The position numbers were made by a program, and so were the translations under genes. From Neptunicoccus cionae (lineage in GTDB: Bacteria; Pseudomonadota; Alphaproteobacteria; Rhodobacterales; Rhodobacteraceae), in contig NZ_PKOJ01000002.1 of NCBI RefSeq assembly GCF_002860325.1, positions 434,001-498,000 on the forward strand: a DNA stretch of 64,000 nt, given 5' to 3'. This document shows positions 27,472 through 35,917 of this stretch, in pieces. The notes under the pieces were generated by a model. It ran no database searches and was not told the origin of the DNA. It saw only the letters and a list, made by a program, of their open reading frames with translations. Positions within the stretch are counted from its first letter, which is position 1; the number at the start of each line of letters is the position of its first letter.

Positions 27472-27836
27472 ACTTGGGATTCCGAAGTTCGTTACTGTTT
27501 CTCTGGGCTATTGGCCTGCCCCGGCACTTGGTGCTTTCCCGGGGACTTTTGCACCGAATAGCAGTTTTTTTCGGCGGCTGCATCCCCAAGTGAAGGGCTC
27601 TGACTAAACGGAGGGTAACCGCAGGTCACGCAGATTTGTTCCGTACAGTTTATTTTGCGAAAAAAGGGATGCAGGCAAACCCAAACCGCGCTTTCTTTGC
27701 GACAGGCTGCAAAACGGGAAGACCGCTTGGCATTCCGACTACACAATTCCGTGAGCTTCCCCCTGGTGGAACCCGATTCCTCTCTTGACCGGTAAAGCGC
27801 CCCTGTGTCTAAAAGCAGCAGACAAAAGGAAAATCT
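27472..27836. other. Divergent intergenic region, dusA to copper genes
   Basis: These 365 bases hold no supported gene. Near dusA a nested hairpin lies at 27519-27544 (CCCCGG with CCGGGG, inner GCAC with GTGC). Near the copper genes is the CueR-type promoter listed separately. Confidence 0.5.
27751..27781 (+). promoter_or_regulatory. CueR-type copper-responsive promoter and operator
   Basis: The dyad TTCC-CCCTGGT-GGAA (27757-27771) has the same 7-base spacer as known CueR operators (TTCC-CCTTGCT-GGAA in E. coli copA). It sits between a -35-like GTGAGC (27751-27756) and a -10-like ATTCCT (27776-27781) with a 19-base spacer, the over-long spacing typical of promoters activated by MerR-family regulators. 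It precedes the small secreted protein and the cop genes. No cueR gene is in the window. Confidence 0.7.
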
Positions 27837-28190
27837 GTGCTCGGTCGTATCTTCATCATTCTTGTTGCATTCCAGCTCGTTGTTGCGAGCGCGTTTGCGC
27901 ATGTATTGCCGATGAGTGAAGATTGCGCTGGGCCTGTAGCAGAGCAAATGCACTGCGAAGGGTCAACCGACCTACAGGACCAAAGCGGCAAACCGGATAT
28001 GGATTCGCATCACAATACGGCCCCTTCCGGACTGCTTCATTGTGCCAGTGTTACCTGCACCGAGCCAGTGGCCGGTTACCTTTCCCCCGTTCAGGAAATG
28101 GACCTTCGGGCTGCAGAACTTTCCCCTGCGGAGCCACGGATGGCCCTGCAATCCGTCATAATTTCGCAATTCCGGCCTCCTCTGGCCTGA
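27837..28190 (+). CDS. Small secreted Cys/His protein of the copper operon
   Basis: A 117-residue protein beginning at a GTG with AAGGA seven bases upstream. It has a Sec signal (FIILVAFQLVVASAFA) and a mature part containing four cysteines (SEDCAG, MHCEG, LHCAS, TCTE), several histidines including an HH pair, and scattered Met. That composition suits metal binding in the periplasm. I do not recognise a named family. It lies directly behind a CueR-type promoter and 180 bases ahead of the multicopper oxidase gene, so it is most likely part of the copper response. Small secreted proteins in front of copper oxidase genes are known in other bacteria, but homology to them was not established. Confidence 0.65.
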   Translation: MLGRIFIILVAFQLVVASAFAHVLPMSEDCAGPVAEQMHCEGSTDLQDQSGKPDMDSHHNTAPSGLLHCASVTCTEPVAGYLSPVQEMDLRAAELSPAEPRMALQSVIISQFRPPLA

Positions 28191-28370
28191 ATACGCCAGT
28201 CCGGCGTTGATTGCCCCGTGACCTGATCAGGCACGTGCAGCAATCCGGTCATTTGTGGCCTGCTTCCATTCGAAGCAAAGGCATATGCGACCCATCCATC
28301 CTCCCTTCACTGTTCTGGCAGTGACCTTCTGAATACGGGGCCACCCACGGCCCGCGTCTATGGATAAGAC

Positions 28371-30095
28371 ATGAAACACACGAATATTCTGCGGCCTCTG
28401 GCCGTCATGCTGGGGCTTGCCCTGAGCATACCCGCGCAAGCGGACACCTATGACATCACTGTAGACAGGATCCGGATTGATACCGGCACCTTCAAAAAGA
28501 AAGGGATCGGCTATAACGGCAGCCAGACCCCGACCATCCTGAAGTTTCAGGAAGGCGAAGACGTAGTTATCCGCGTCAAGAACAACCTGCGCGAAAGCAC
28601 TTCGATTCACTGGCACGGCCTGATCCTGCCGTTCCAGCAGGACGGCGTTCCGGGCATCAGTTTTAACGGCATCAAGCCGGGCGAGACATTCACCTACCGC
28701 TTTCCGATCGAGCAGGCAGGCACCTACTGGTTTCACAGCCACTCGGGTTTTCAGGAGCCCGACGGTGCATATGGTGCAATTGTTATTGCACCGAAAGGCG
28801 GAGAAGCGGTTCCGACCCAGCGCGATTACGTCGTCCAACTGACGGACAAACATCCCCACAGCGGTTCGCGGATTTTCCGAAATCTCAAAGGCTCGGCGGA
28901 TTATTATAACCGCGCACAGCGTACAGCGCAGGATCTTATCGAGGATGCAGGTGCCAAAGGTTTGAAAGCCGCACTTCAGGATCGCAAGATGTGGGGTGCA
29001 ATGCGCATGATGCCCACAGACATAGAGGATGTGCAGGGCTTCACGCCACTGATCAACGGTGAGAGTACTGTTCAGAACTGGACCGGCATCTTCAAACCGG
29101 GCGAAAAAGTCCGCCTGCGCCTGATCAATTCGTCAGCCACCACCTACTTTGATGTGCGCGTACCCGGACTGAAAATGACCGTGGTGCAGGCTGACGGTAA
29201 TGACGTTAAACCGGTTGTGGTAGACGAATTGCGCATCGCAGTGGCCGAAACCTATGACGTGATTGTACAACCGCGCGAGGCGAAAGCCTATTCCATCATC
29301 GGTGAGAGCGCAGGGCGTACCGCAATGGTGCGTGGTACTCTGGCCCCGTCCCCCGATCTGGTTGGCCCGTTTTACAAAATGCGCCCCAAACCGCTTTTGA
29401 CCATGGCCGATATGGGCGGGATGATGTCTGGTATGGACCACTCCGGCATGGACATGTCCGGCAGCGATCATTCCGAAAAGGATATGAGCGGCTTTGATAT
29501 GTCCGGCATGGATCACTCCGGCCATGACATGAGCGCAATGGATATGTCCGGAATGGACCATTCAGGCATGGACATGGGCGGCGATTTGCCTGTCGTTCCG
29601 GCCAAAGGCGCGGCGGGTGCGTCCTTCTACGCTCCGGGAAGCGGGCTTATTCCCACAGCAGCCAACGGTGGCAAGTTTCTGGGCTACGAAGATCTGGCCG
29701 CGCGCAAACCGCTTTACCGCGATCGCCCCGCCACGCGAGAGATCGAAATCCGGCTGACCGGCAATATGGAGCGGTACATCTGGTCGATTGACGGCGTGAA
29801 GTATGAGGACTCGGACCCAATCCGCCTGCAATACGGCGAACGGGTCCGCTTCAAATTCGTGAATGAAACCATGATGGCACACCCGATGCATCTACACGGC
29901 ATGTGGACGATCATCGACACCGGAAAAGGCGCCTATGACCCTGTAAAACATACGGTCAGCGTAGCTCCGGGTACGACCCTTTACACAGAAACCGAGGTCG
30001 ATGCAGCGGGCCAGTGGGCCTTTCACTGCCACCTCTCTTACCACATGGCAGGCGGTATGTTCCGCAAGGTCATCGTCGAAGGCGGCCCTTCCTGA
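28371..30095 (+). CDS. copA: Copper-resistance multicopper oxidase (CopA/PcoA family)
   Basis: A 574-residue periplasmic enzyme that oxidises Cu(I) and protects against copper. Copper ligands are visible in order: His80 and His82 (HWHG), His122 and His124 (FHSHSG), His504, His507 and His509 (HPMHLHG), and HCHLSYHMAGGM at 552-563, which gives the type 1 site (Cys553, His558, Met563) and the trinuclear site. Residues about 345-404 are a Met/His/Asp-rich insert made of MDHSGMDMSG-like repeats, probably binding extra Cu(I). The signal peptide (ILRPLAVMLGLALSIPAQA) has no twin-arginine motif, unusual for this family. This is the oxidase CopA, not the P-type ATPase of the same name. Confidence 0.94.
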   Translation: MKHTNILRPLAVMLGLALSIPAQADTYDITVDRIRIDTGTFKKKGIGYNGSQTPTILKFQEGEDVVIRVKNNLRESTSIHWHGLILPFQQDGVPGISFNGIKPGETFTYRFPIEQAGTYWFHSHSGFQEPDGAYGAIVIAPKGGEAVPTQRDYVVQLTDKHPHSGSRIFRNLKGSADYYNRAQRTAQDLIEDAGAKGLKAALQDRKMWGAMRMMPTDIEDVQGFTPLINGESTVQNWTGIFKPGEKVRLRLINSSATTYFDVRVPGLKMTVVQADGNDVKPVVVDELRIAVAETYDVIVQPREAKAYSIIGESAGRTAMVRGTLAPSPDLVGPFYKMRPKPLLTMADMGGMMSGMDHSGMDMSGSDHSEKDMSGFDMSGMDHSGHDMSAMDMSGMDHSGMDMGGDLPVVPAKGAAGASFYAPGSGLIPTAANGGKFLGYEDLAARKPLYRDRPATREIEIRLTGNMERYIWSIDGVKYEDSDPIRLQYGERVRFKFVNETMMAHPMHLHGMWTIIDTGKGAYDPVKHTVSVAPGTTLYTETEVDAAGQWAFHCHLSYHMAGGMFRKVIVEGGPS

Positions 30096-30124
30096 TGGGC
30101 GCGTATTTCAAGGAAAACAAGATC

Positions 30125-30841
30125 ATGAACAAACTGCTTCTTGGGATGGCTTTCGGGCCTTTGCTGGCATTGCCTTTTGCTTCTGCCGCTGTAGCCGAGG
30201 TCGGTGTCTCTCCGACGGTTTGGGGGGTGCGCACCGATAAGCTGGAATACAGGGTTGGTGATGATAACAAATCGCTCGCCTGGGAGCTTCAGGCCTGGGC
30301 TGGCAACGACGAACTGCGGCTCGTTTTTCTGAGCGAGGGCGTGAAGATCGAAGGCGGCGATTTTGAAGAGATGGAACACCAGATCCGTCTTCAAAAGCCG
30401 GTCACAGATTTCTTTGACGGCTTCGTCGGACTTGCCGCATCAACTCCGGACGGTGTGCCCGAACGCTATTATGGCACCTTCGGCGTTACCGGACTTGCGC
30501 CACAATGGTTTGAGGTCGAAGCGGCAGTTTATGTCTCTGATTTCTCCTATGTCGGGGCAGAGGTCGAATACGAAGGTTTGCTGACCAACCGGCTGATCCT
30601 GACACCTTCGATTGAACTTAGCGTGCCTCTGGTAGATGACCCCGAGCGCGACACCGCTGCGGGGGGCGCCAGCCTCGGCCTGGGGCTGCGTCTTGGTTAC
30701 GATCTTATCGGGCGAAATGTCTCTCCCTACATCGGAGTGAACTACGAGCGCGTCTTCGGCGGGACGGCAGACCTGCGTCGCAATTCCGGCGAAGCGACCG
30801 AGGAACTGACCGGCGTAATCGGCGTCAACTTCACGTTCTGA
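30125..30841 (+). CDS. copB: Copper resistance protein CopB (outer membrane)
   Basis: A 238-residue protein starting at 30125 (MNKLLLG) with AAGGAA upstream; an ATG at 30095 overlapping the copA stop is an alternative. A signal peptide ends near AVAEV. The mature protein has GVRTDKLEYRVGDDNKSLAWELQAWAG, then alternating beta-strand segments, and ends in Phe (GVNFTF), the normal end of an outer-membrane barrel. This is the CopB/PcoB domain. The Met/His-rich N-terminal extension of many CopB proteins is absent, so this is the short form. It follows copA as usual. Confidence 0.88.
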   Translation: MNKLLLGMAFGPLLALPFASAAVAEVGVSPTVWGVRTDKLEYRVGDDNKSLAWELQAWAGNDELRLVFLSEGVKIEGGDFEEMEHQIRLQKPVTDFFDGFVGLAASTPDGVPERYYGTFGVTGLAPQWFEVEAAVYVSDFSYVGAEVEYEGLLTNRLILTPSIELSVPLVDDPERDTAAGGASLGLGLRLGYDLIGRNVSPYIGVNYERVFGGTADLRRNSGEATEELTGVIGVNFTF

Positions 30842-30926
30842 TTCTACTGTGTCTCCTCCGGTGCAACTACAAAAGCGGTTCGAAGGGGGCACAGCCTTGC
30901 AACCTCCACCAACCAAAGGAAATACA

Positions 30927-31289
30927 ATGAAACTCCGAACAATCTTCTCCTCTGCAATCCTTTCTGCCGGCCTTGTCATGGGTGCCGGTGCCGCACTGGC
31001 CCATGGCAAAGGCATGATGACCATGCCAGGTAACGGCCAGACTGTCGGCACAGACACCAAGGTGATGCATCTGATGTTCAAGGAACCCATGCAGATCACC
31101 ACCGTCACCATGAAGTCACCGGACGGAAAGACTTATAAAATCAGTGGTCCGGCCGCGAACAAGGCCGTGAAGACCTGGGAAGGTAAGCTGCCCAAACTTG
31201 CCCCCGGCAATTACAAGATCGACTGGCGGGGCATGTCGCCGGACGGTCACCCGATGAATGGCGACTTCGCATTTAAAGTCGCGAATTGA
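30927..31289 (+). CDS. copC: Periplasmic copper-binding protein CopC
   Basis: A 120-residue protein with AAAGGA ahead of its start. The signal peptide ends AALA/HGKG, leaving His as residue 1 of the mature protein, as expected for a CopC Cu(II) site. A Met-rich segment (GMMTMPG) follows, and the conserved C-terminal MSPDGHPMNGDFAF carries the second His of that site. CopC hands copper to the membrane protein CopD or the oxidase. It overlaps the copD region closely (stop at 31289). Confidence 0.92.
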   Translation: MKLRTIFSSAILSAGLVMGAGAALAHGKGMMTMPGNGQTVGTDTKVMHLMFKEPMQITTVTMKSPDGKTYKISGPAANKAVKTWEGKLPKLAPGNYKIDWRGMSPDGHPMNGDFAFKVAN

Positions 31290-31291
31290 TC

Positions 31292-32170
31292 ATGGGCGGA
31301 GTTCTTGCCGCACTGGATCCGGTGCAGATCGCTTCGATCCTCGTCAAGGCGGGGATGTATGTCAGTGCCCTGCTCGCGGCGGGCTCCGTCATTAATCTCC
31401 AGCTCCTTTCGGAGCTGGACACAGTTGCAAGCCGTCGCCTCAGACGGCTTGCAGCCTACGCTGCGCTGGCAGGCATCGCGTTCAGCACCTTGAACATCCC
31501 GCTACGTGCAGCATTCTTTTTCGGTGGGTTTGAAGGTTTCCTTGACCCTGCGATGCTTGAAGTTGCGTTGTCGAGCCCGCTCGGGCGTTCGGTCGGCGTG
31601 GCTGTAACGGGCCTTGTCGCTATAACTGTCGTTTTGATTAGCCGGCGCTGGGCCCGTTTCATTGCACTCTTTGGCGTTATACTCGTGGCGTTCAGTTTCG
31701 CATTGCGTGGACACGCGACCTCTGATCCGAGGTTGGCCCTATCGACGCTTTTCACCGTTCACATCCTAGCCGCCAGTTTCTGGGTCGGGGGTTTCTTCCC
31801 CCTTTATGACATGGCCGGTCGCGGCAATATTGCTGCAGTTCACACCGTAGAACGGTTCGGGCAAGCGGCGCTGGTGATGGTGGGTCTGCTTGTCGGTGCA
31901 GGCGCAATTATCCTAGTGATTCTGGCGGGAGACCCGATCGCGGTTCTAACCCAGCCATGGGGCCAGTTTCTGTCGCTGAAACTTGCAGTGGTTGCCCTGC
32001 TATTAAGCCTAGCGGCTCTCAACAAGTTAAGACTGACACCTGCGCTGGCGAAAACAGGGAATGGCGCCCCTTTGCGGCGTTCGATCCGGTGGGAGATGGC
32101 TGCTTTCGTCGTGATCCTGTTTGTCACCGCTATATTTACTTCAACGGTCGCACCGGGACATATCGGCTGA
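31292..32170 (+). CDS. copD: Copper resistance membrane protein CopD
   Basis: A 292-residue integral membrane protein with about eight spans, including FTVHILAASFWVGGFFPLYDMA, in which the His and Trp-Val-Gly-Gly pattern is typical of CopD. Its usual partner copC lies immediately upstream, with the ATG at 31292 two bases after the copC stop; a TTG at 31286 is the alternative. CopC-CopD pairs are proposed to move copper across the inner membrane. It is the last gene of the copper run and converges with the LysR gene. Confidence 0.9.
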   Translation: MGGVLAALDPVQIASILVKAGMYVSALLAAGSVINLQLLSELDTVASRRLRRLAAYAALAGIAFSTLNIPLRAAFFFGGFEGFLDPAMLEVALSSPLGRSVGVAVTGLVAITVVLISRRWARFIALFGVILVAFSFALRGHATSDPRLALSTLFTVHILAASFWVGGFFPLYDMAGRGNIAAVHTVERFGQAALVMVGLLVGAGAIILVILAGDPIAVLTQPWGQFLSLKLAVVALLLSLAALNKLRLTPALAKTGNGAPLRRSIRWEMAAFVVILFVTAIFTSTVAPGHIG

Positions 32171-32202
32171 TTAAACACGCCTGAAGAACGGGGAGCGTTC
32201 AC

Positions 32203-33102
32203 TCAGAGCGGCGCGGCCAAGTCCTGCGCAGCCCCTTCGACAACGTCTTTTACCGCCTTGATGCGCGCAAAACCCGCTCGTCCCTTACGCGAAATCAACC
32301 ACAGCGCCTGATACCGGCGCTGTGGCAGATTATAAACCTTTACCGCCTGCTTTTGTGCAAAAGCATCCACACCTGATTTTGGCAGGATCGTATAGCCGAC
32401 CCCTTGCGACACTGGCAGAGGGATTTGGCCGATCTGGTTTACAAAACTGCGCAATCGCAGCCTGTCGGCACCCGAATATTCCTGCGGGAAATTGGCCCCC
32501 AGCAGATCATCCGCATAAGCGTAGCCGTCAGGATGCGCAATGAAGCCAAGGTCATCCAGCGCTTTTAAGGTCAGGGGTTCGGACGAAAATCCGGATGGGA
32601 CCACCAGACAGAGTTCTTCTTTGGCTAAACGGGCTGTCTCCAGTCTCGGGTGTGCAACTTTCTCTGAGACCACGCCGATGTCCACTTCTCCGTTCAGCGT
32701 GGTTTCTACTATCTGGCGCTGCGGCGCTGCTGTAAGGCGCAGAACCAGTTCCGGCGCTTTGGCCATACGCGCAATCAGTCGGGGGTAAACCCAAACGGCA
32801 AAGCTGCCCGAACAGCCCAGCGTCACCACCCCCTTGTCAGGATCATCTCGTGCAACATTGTCCCGCAACGCCGCCTCCTGCCGCCGCCTGTCCTGCCCCA
32901 GCGCAAAGACAGCCTCACCCGCCGGTGTCAGTGTGAAAGTCTTGCCGTCCTGTGCGATCAAGGCAGCACCGATTTGCGATTCCAGCTTGCGCAAATGCTG
33001 GGACACACCCGGTTGGGTCATGGCCAGCCTGTCAGCAGCACGGGTAAAATGGCCCGTCTCACACAGGGTCGTAAAAGTTTCGAGCCATGTAGCATTTAAC
33101 AT
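32203..33102 (-). CDS. LysR-family transcriptional regulator
   Basis: A 299-residue regulator. Residues 1-60 hold the winged helix-turn-helix (TRAADRLAMTQPGVSQHLRKLESQIG); the rest is the periplasmic-binding-protein-like effector domain. It is divergent from the VOC gene, with a perfect dyad containing a T-N11-A LysR box between them (33118-33138), the classic arrangement in which the regulator controls its own gene and the neighbour. The effector is unknown. Confidence 0.94.
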   Translation of the reverse strand: MLNATWLETFTTLCETGHFTRAADRLAMTQPGVSQHLRKLESQIGAALIAQDGKTFTLTPAGEAVFALGQDRRRQEAALRDNVARDDPDKGVVTLGCSGSFAVWVYPRLIARMAKAPELVLRLTAAPQRQIVETTLNGEVDIGVVSEKVAHPRLETARLAKEELCLVVPSGFSSEPLTLKALDDLGFIAHPDGYAYADDLLGANFPQEYSGADRLRLRSFVNQIGQIPLPVSQGVGYTILPKSGVDAFAQKQAVKVYNLPQRRYQALWLISRKGRAGFARIKAVKDVVEGAAQDLAAPL

Positions 33103-33117
33103 GAGTTACAATCCGTA

Positions 33118-33138
33118 ATGATTTGTATATCAAATCAT
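33118..33138. promoter_or_regulatory. LysR-type operator, perfect dyad with T-N11-A
   Basis: ATGATTTG-TATAT-CAAATCAT is a perfect palindrome with eight-base arms and a five-base centre, and it contains T-N11-A (33122 to 33134). It starts 16 bases upstream of the LysR gene start and lies 62 bases upstream of the VOC gene start. Confidence 0.75.
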
Positions 33139-33199
33139 AATTTTTTATTCTCTTTCGGTCCAGCTATATCCGGTTCAAACGTCATAGAAGGACATCCAA

Positions 33200-33703
33200 A
33201 TGACTAAGACACCTACCCCCCGCACGTTTTCCCACATCGGCCTTTCTGTGCCCGACCTCGACAAAGCTGTCGAATTCTACAGTAAGGTTCTGGGCTTTTA
33301 CGTGATTATGGAACCGACCGAGATTACCGAGGATGACAGCGACATCGGGCAGATGTGCACGGATGTGTTCGGCAAGGGCTGGACCCGCTTGCGGATTGCG
33401 CATCTGGCGACTGCGGATCGTGTGGGCATCGAATTGTTCGAAATGGATGGCAACCACCCGCCGCAGGAAAACCTTAACTTCCGCCAGCACGGTACTTTCC
33501 ATTTTGCCATTCAGGACCCGAACCTCGAAGACCTTTTGGCCAAAATCGTTGCTGCCGGTGGCAAGCAGCGGATGCCCGTACGAGAGTATTTTCCGGATGA
33601 GAAACCTTACCGTATGGTTTACGTAGAAGACCCGTTCGGTATCGTGTTCGAGCTTTACAGCCACAGTTACGAACTGACTTATTCCGCCGGCGCTTATAAC
33701 TGA
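33200..33703 (+). CDS. VOC-family (glyoxalase/dioxygenase fold) protein
   Basis: A 167-residue protein of the vicinal oxygen chelate fold: FSHIGLSVPDLDKAVEFYSKVLG at the start (metal-ligand His in SHIG), TFHFAIQDPN in the second half (another His), and VEDPFGIVFELYSHSYE at the end, where Glu is a likely third ligand. GAAGGA precedes the start. The reaction is unknown; family members include glyoxalases and ring-cleaving enzymes. The divergent LysR gene and shared operator suggest a regulated catabolic step. Confidence 0.88.
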   Translation: MTKTPTPRTFSHIGLSVPDLDKAVEFYSKVLGFYVIMEPTEITEDDSDIGQMCTDVFGKGWTRLRIAHLATADRVGIELFEMDGNHPPQENLNFRQHGTFHFAIQDPNLEDLLAKIVAAGGKQRMPVREYFPDEKPYRMVYVEDPFGIVFELYSHSYELTYSAGAYN

Positions 33704-33769
33704 TCTGTCACCGCACTGCACAAAAATGCGCCCTCCGGAAACGGGGGGTGCTGAAGGCGTTACAGAAGT

Positions 33770-33787
33770 CTTGACACTAAGGTCAAG
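33770..33787. promoter_or_regulatory. Palindromic operator-like site upstream of flavoprotein gene
   Basis: CTTGAC-ACTAAG-GTCAAG is a perfect dyad with six-base arms. It overlaps a -35-like TTGACA (33771-33776), and lies 52 bases ahead of the gene at 33839. The binding protein is unknown. Confidence 0.45.
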
Positions 33788-33838
33788 TTGCTCTGCTGTG
33801 GCCGAACCTCATGTTCCTCCAGCAGCAAAGCCTACGCC

Positions 33839-35884
33839 ATGACCAAAGACCCCTTGCTCCAGCCCTATCAGCTTAAACATCTGACACTGCGCAACCGGAT
33901 CATGACCACCAGTCACGAACCCGCCTACCCCGAGGACGGCATGCCAAAAGCGCGGTACGCCGCCTATCACGCGGAGCGGGCCAAAGCAGGTGTCGCGCTG
34001 GCCATGACCGCAGGGTCTGCCGCTGTATCACGCGACAGCCCGCCGGTCTTTAACAACATCCTCGCCTATAAGGACGAAGTTGTTCCCTGGATTCAGCAAC
34101 TTACCGACGGATGCCATGAACACGGCTGTGCAGTGATGATCCAGTTGACCCATCTGGGGCGGCGCACCGCTTGGAACAAGGGGGACTGGCTGCCCTCGGT
34201 TTCCTCTTCCAAACATCGTGAACCCGCACACCGCGCCTTTCCAAAGCTGATTGAAGACTGGGATATAGAGCGGATCATAAATGATTTTGCCGATGCTGCC
34301 GAGCGGATGAAAGCGGGCGGCATGGACGGGATAGAGCTTCAGGTTTACGGCCATCTGCTGGACCAGTTCTGGTCCCCCCTGACCAATGATCTTGCCGGGC
34401 CTTACGGGGCGGGCACGCTGGAAAACCGGATGCGGTTCCCGATGGACGTGCTGGCCGCCGTGCGCAAGCGTGTGGGCGAAGAGTTCATCATCGGGTTCCG
34501 CTATACCGCTGACGAGGCACAAAGGGGCGGGATCAGCGCCGAAGAAGGGCTGGTGATCTCGGAAAAGCTGGCAGAGTCAGGACAGCTCGATTTCTTGAAC
34601 GTCATTCGTGGTCGTATCCACACCGACCCCGCGATGACGGATGTTATTCCTGTGCAGGGCATGGCAAACGCCCCCCATCTGGATTTTGCCGGAGAGGTGA
34701 AAAAGCGCACAGGCATGCCTACCTTTCACGCCGCTAAAATCCCCGATGTAGCCACCGCCCGCCATGCCATCGACGCAGGGCTTTTGGATATGGTCGGCAT
34801 GACCCGCGCGCATATGGCGGATCCTCATGTGGTGCGCAAGATCATGGAAGGACGCGAGGACGACATCCGCCCCTGTGTCGGTGCAACCTACTGTCTTGAC
34901 AGGATTTATCAGGCGGGAGATGCGCTGTGCATCCATAACGCAGCCACAGGGCGGGAATTGACCATGCCCCATGACATCCCCCCTGCCGAAACCCAGCGCA
35001 AAGTCGTGATCGTCGGCGCCGGTCCTGCGGGGCTGGAGGCGGCTCGCGTTGCGGCAGAGCGTGGGCACGATGTTACCGTATTTGAGGCACAGCCTGATCC
35101 AGGCGGCCAGATCCGCCTGACCGCACTCAACCCGCGCCGCCGCGAGATGCTGTCCATCATCGACTGGCGCATGTCCCAATGTGCCGCGCGGGACGTGGCC
35201 TTCCACTTTAACACATGGGCCGAACCCGCAGATGTGACTGCGCTGAACCCGGATGTGGTCATCGTGGCAACCGGCGGGATGCCAAATCTGGAACTGTTTG
35301 AAACCGGCACCGAGGCTGAACATGTAGTCTCGGCTTGGGACATGATCGCAGGGGATGTGAAACCGGCGCAAAATATCCTGATCTATGACGAAAGCGGCGA
35401 CCACCCTGCCCTGCAAGCAGCCGAAACCGCAGCTTTTGCCGGATCGAGCGTGGAAATCATGACTCCGGACCGGACCTTCTCGCCAGAGGTGATGGCCATG
35501 AACCTTGTGCCTTATATGCGCTCCTTGCAGGACAAGGATGTCACCTTCACCGTCACCCGCCGCCTGCTTGGGGTTGTGCGGGAGGGCAACAAACTGCGCG
35601 CCACCATTGGAACTGACTATAGCGAATACACCGAAACGAAAGACTATGACCAGGTCGTGGTGAACTATGGCACCCTGCCCCTTGATGAACTTTACCATGA
35701 CCTCAAACCGCTCAGCAGCAATGGCGGGGCGGTGGATCACGATGCGCTGATTGCGGGCAGACCGCAGACTGTGATGCGCAACACTCAGGGCCGCTTTCAA
35801 CTGTTCCGCATTGGCGATGCGGTGTCGGCACGCAACACCCACGCGGCGATTTATGACGCGCTGCGTCTGGTCAAGGATCTGTAA
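33839..35884 (+). CDS. Old-yellow-enzyme/TMADH-type N-demethylase-like flavoprotein
   Basis: A 681-residue protein. Residues 1-340 are an FMN-binding TIM barrel of the old yellow enzyme family (LQPYQLKHLTLRNRIMTT, EGLVISEKLAESGQLDFLNV). An Fe-S segment follows at 346-364 (CVGATYCLD ... LCIHN). The C-terminal part has two dinucleotide-binding regions, the first KVVIVGAGPAGLEAARVAAERG. This order is shared by trimethylamine dehydrogenase, 2,4-dienoyl-CoA reductase and N-methylproline or hydroxyproline-betaine demethylases; the latter are likely by sequence memory. The second cluster cysteine of TMADH is Ala349 here. The start at 33839 (MTKDPLL) is chosen by family alignment; the ribosome site is weak. 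Confidence 0.82.
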   Translation: MTKDPLLQPYQLKHLTLRNRIMTTSHEPAYPEDGMPKARYAAYHAERAKAGVALAMTAGSAAVSRDSPPVFNNILAYKDEVVPWIQQLTDGCHEHGCAVMIQLTHLGRRTAWNKGDWLPSVSSSKHREPAHRAFPKLIEDWDIERIINDFADAAERMKAGGMDGIELQVYGHLLDQFWSPLTNDLAGPYGAGTLENRMRFPMDVLAAVRKRVGEEFIIGFRYTADEAQRGGISAEEGLVISEKLAESGQLDFLNVIRGRIHTDPAMTDVIPVQGMANAPHLDFAGEVKKRTGMPTFHAAKIPDVATARHAIDAGLLDMVGMTRAHMADPHVVRKIMEGREDDIRPCVGATYCLDRIYQAGDALCIHNAATGRELTMPHDIPPAETQRKVVIVGAGPAGLEAARVAAERGHDVTVFEAQPDPGGQIRLTALNPRRREMLSIIDWRMSQCAARDVAFHFNTWAEPADVTALNPDVVIVATGGMPNLELFETGTEAEHVVSAWDMIAGDVKPAQNILIYDESGDHPALQAAETAAFAGSSVEIMTPDRTFSPEVMAMNLVPYMRSLQDKDVTFTVTRRLLGVVREGNKLRATIGTDYSEYTETKDYDQVVVNYGTLPLDELYHDLKPLSSNGGAVDHDALIAGRPQTVMRNTQGRFQLFRIGDAVSARNTHAAIYDALRLVKDL

Positions 35885-35891
35885 CCGTGGT

Positions 35892-35917
35892 GGCCTGATC
35901 CGTCACAGGGTCAGGCC
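35892..35917. terminator. Hairpin between convergent genes
   Basis: GGCCTGA and TCAGGCC form a seven-base stem with a 12-base loop between the ends of the flavoprotein gene and the Rad50-like gene. No clear U-tract follows, so it is only a possible terminator. Confidence 0.3.

Noticed and set aside
27492-27953. Minus-strand 153-codon frame in the dusA-copper gap
   Set aside because: It crosses the CueR-type promoter and the start of the plus-strand secreted protein, has no ribosome site and shows no recognisable fold.
29403-29580. Short tandem repeat that could be an assembly artefact
   Set aside because: It encodes the Met/His-rich copper-binding insert known in this oxidase family and the units vary in sequence.
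34577-35842. A 421-codon minus-strand frame
   Set aside because: It is antisense to the old-yellow-enzyme gene, which has clear cofactor motifs.
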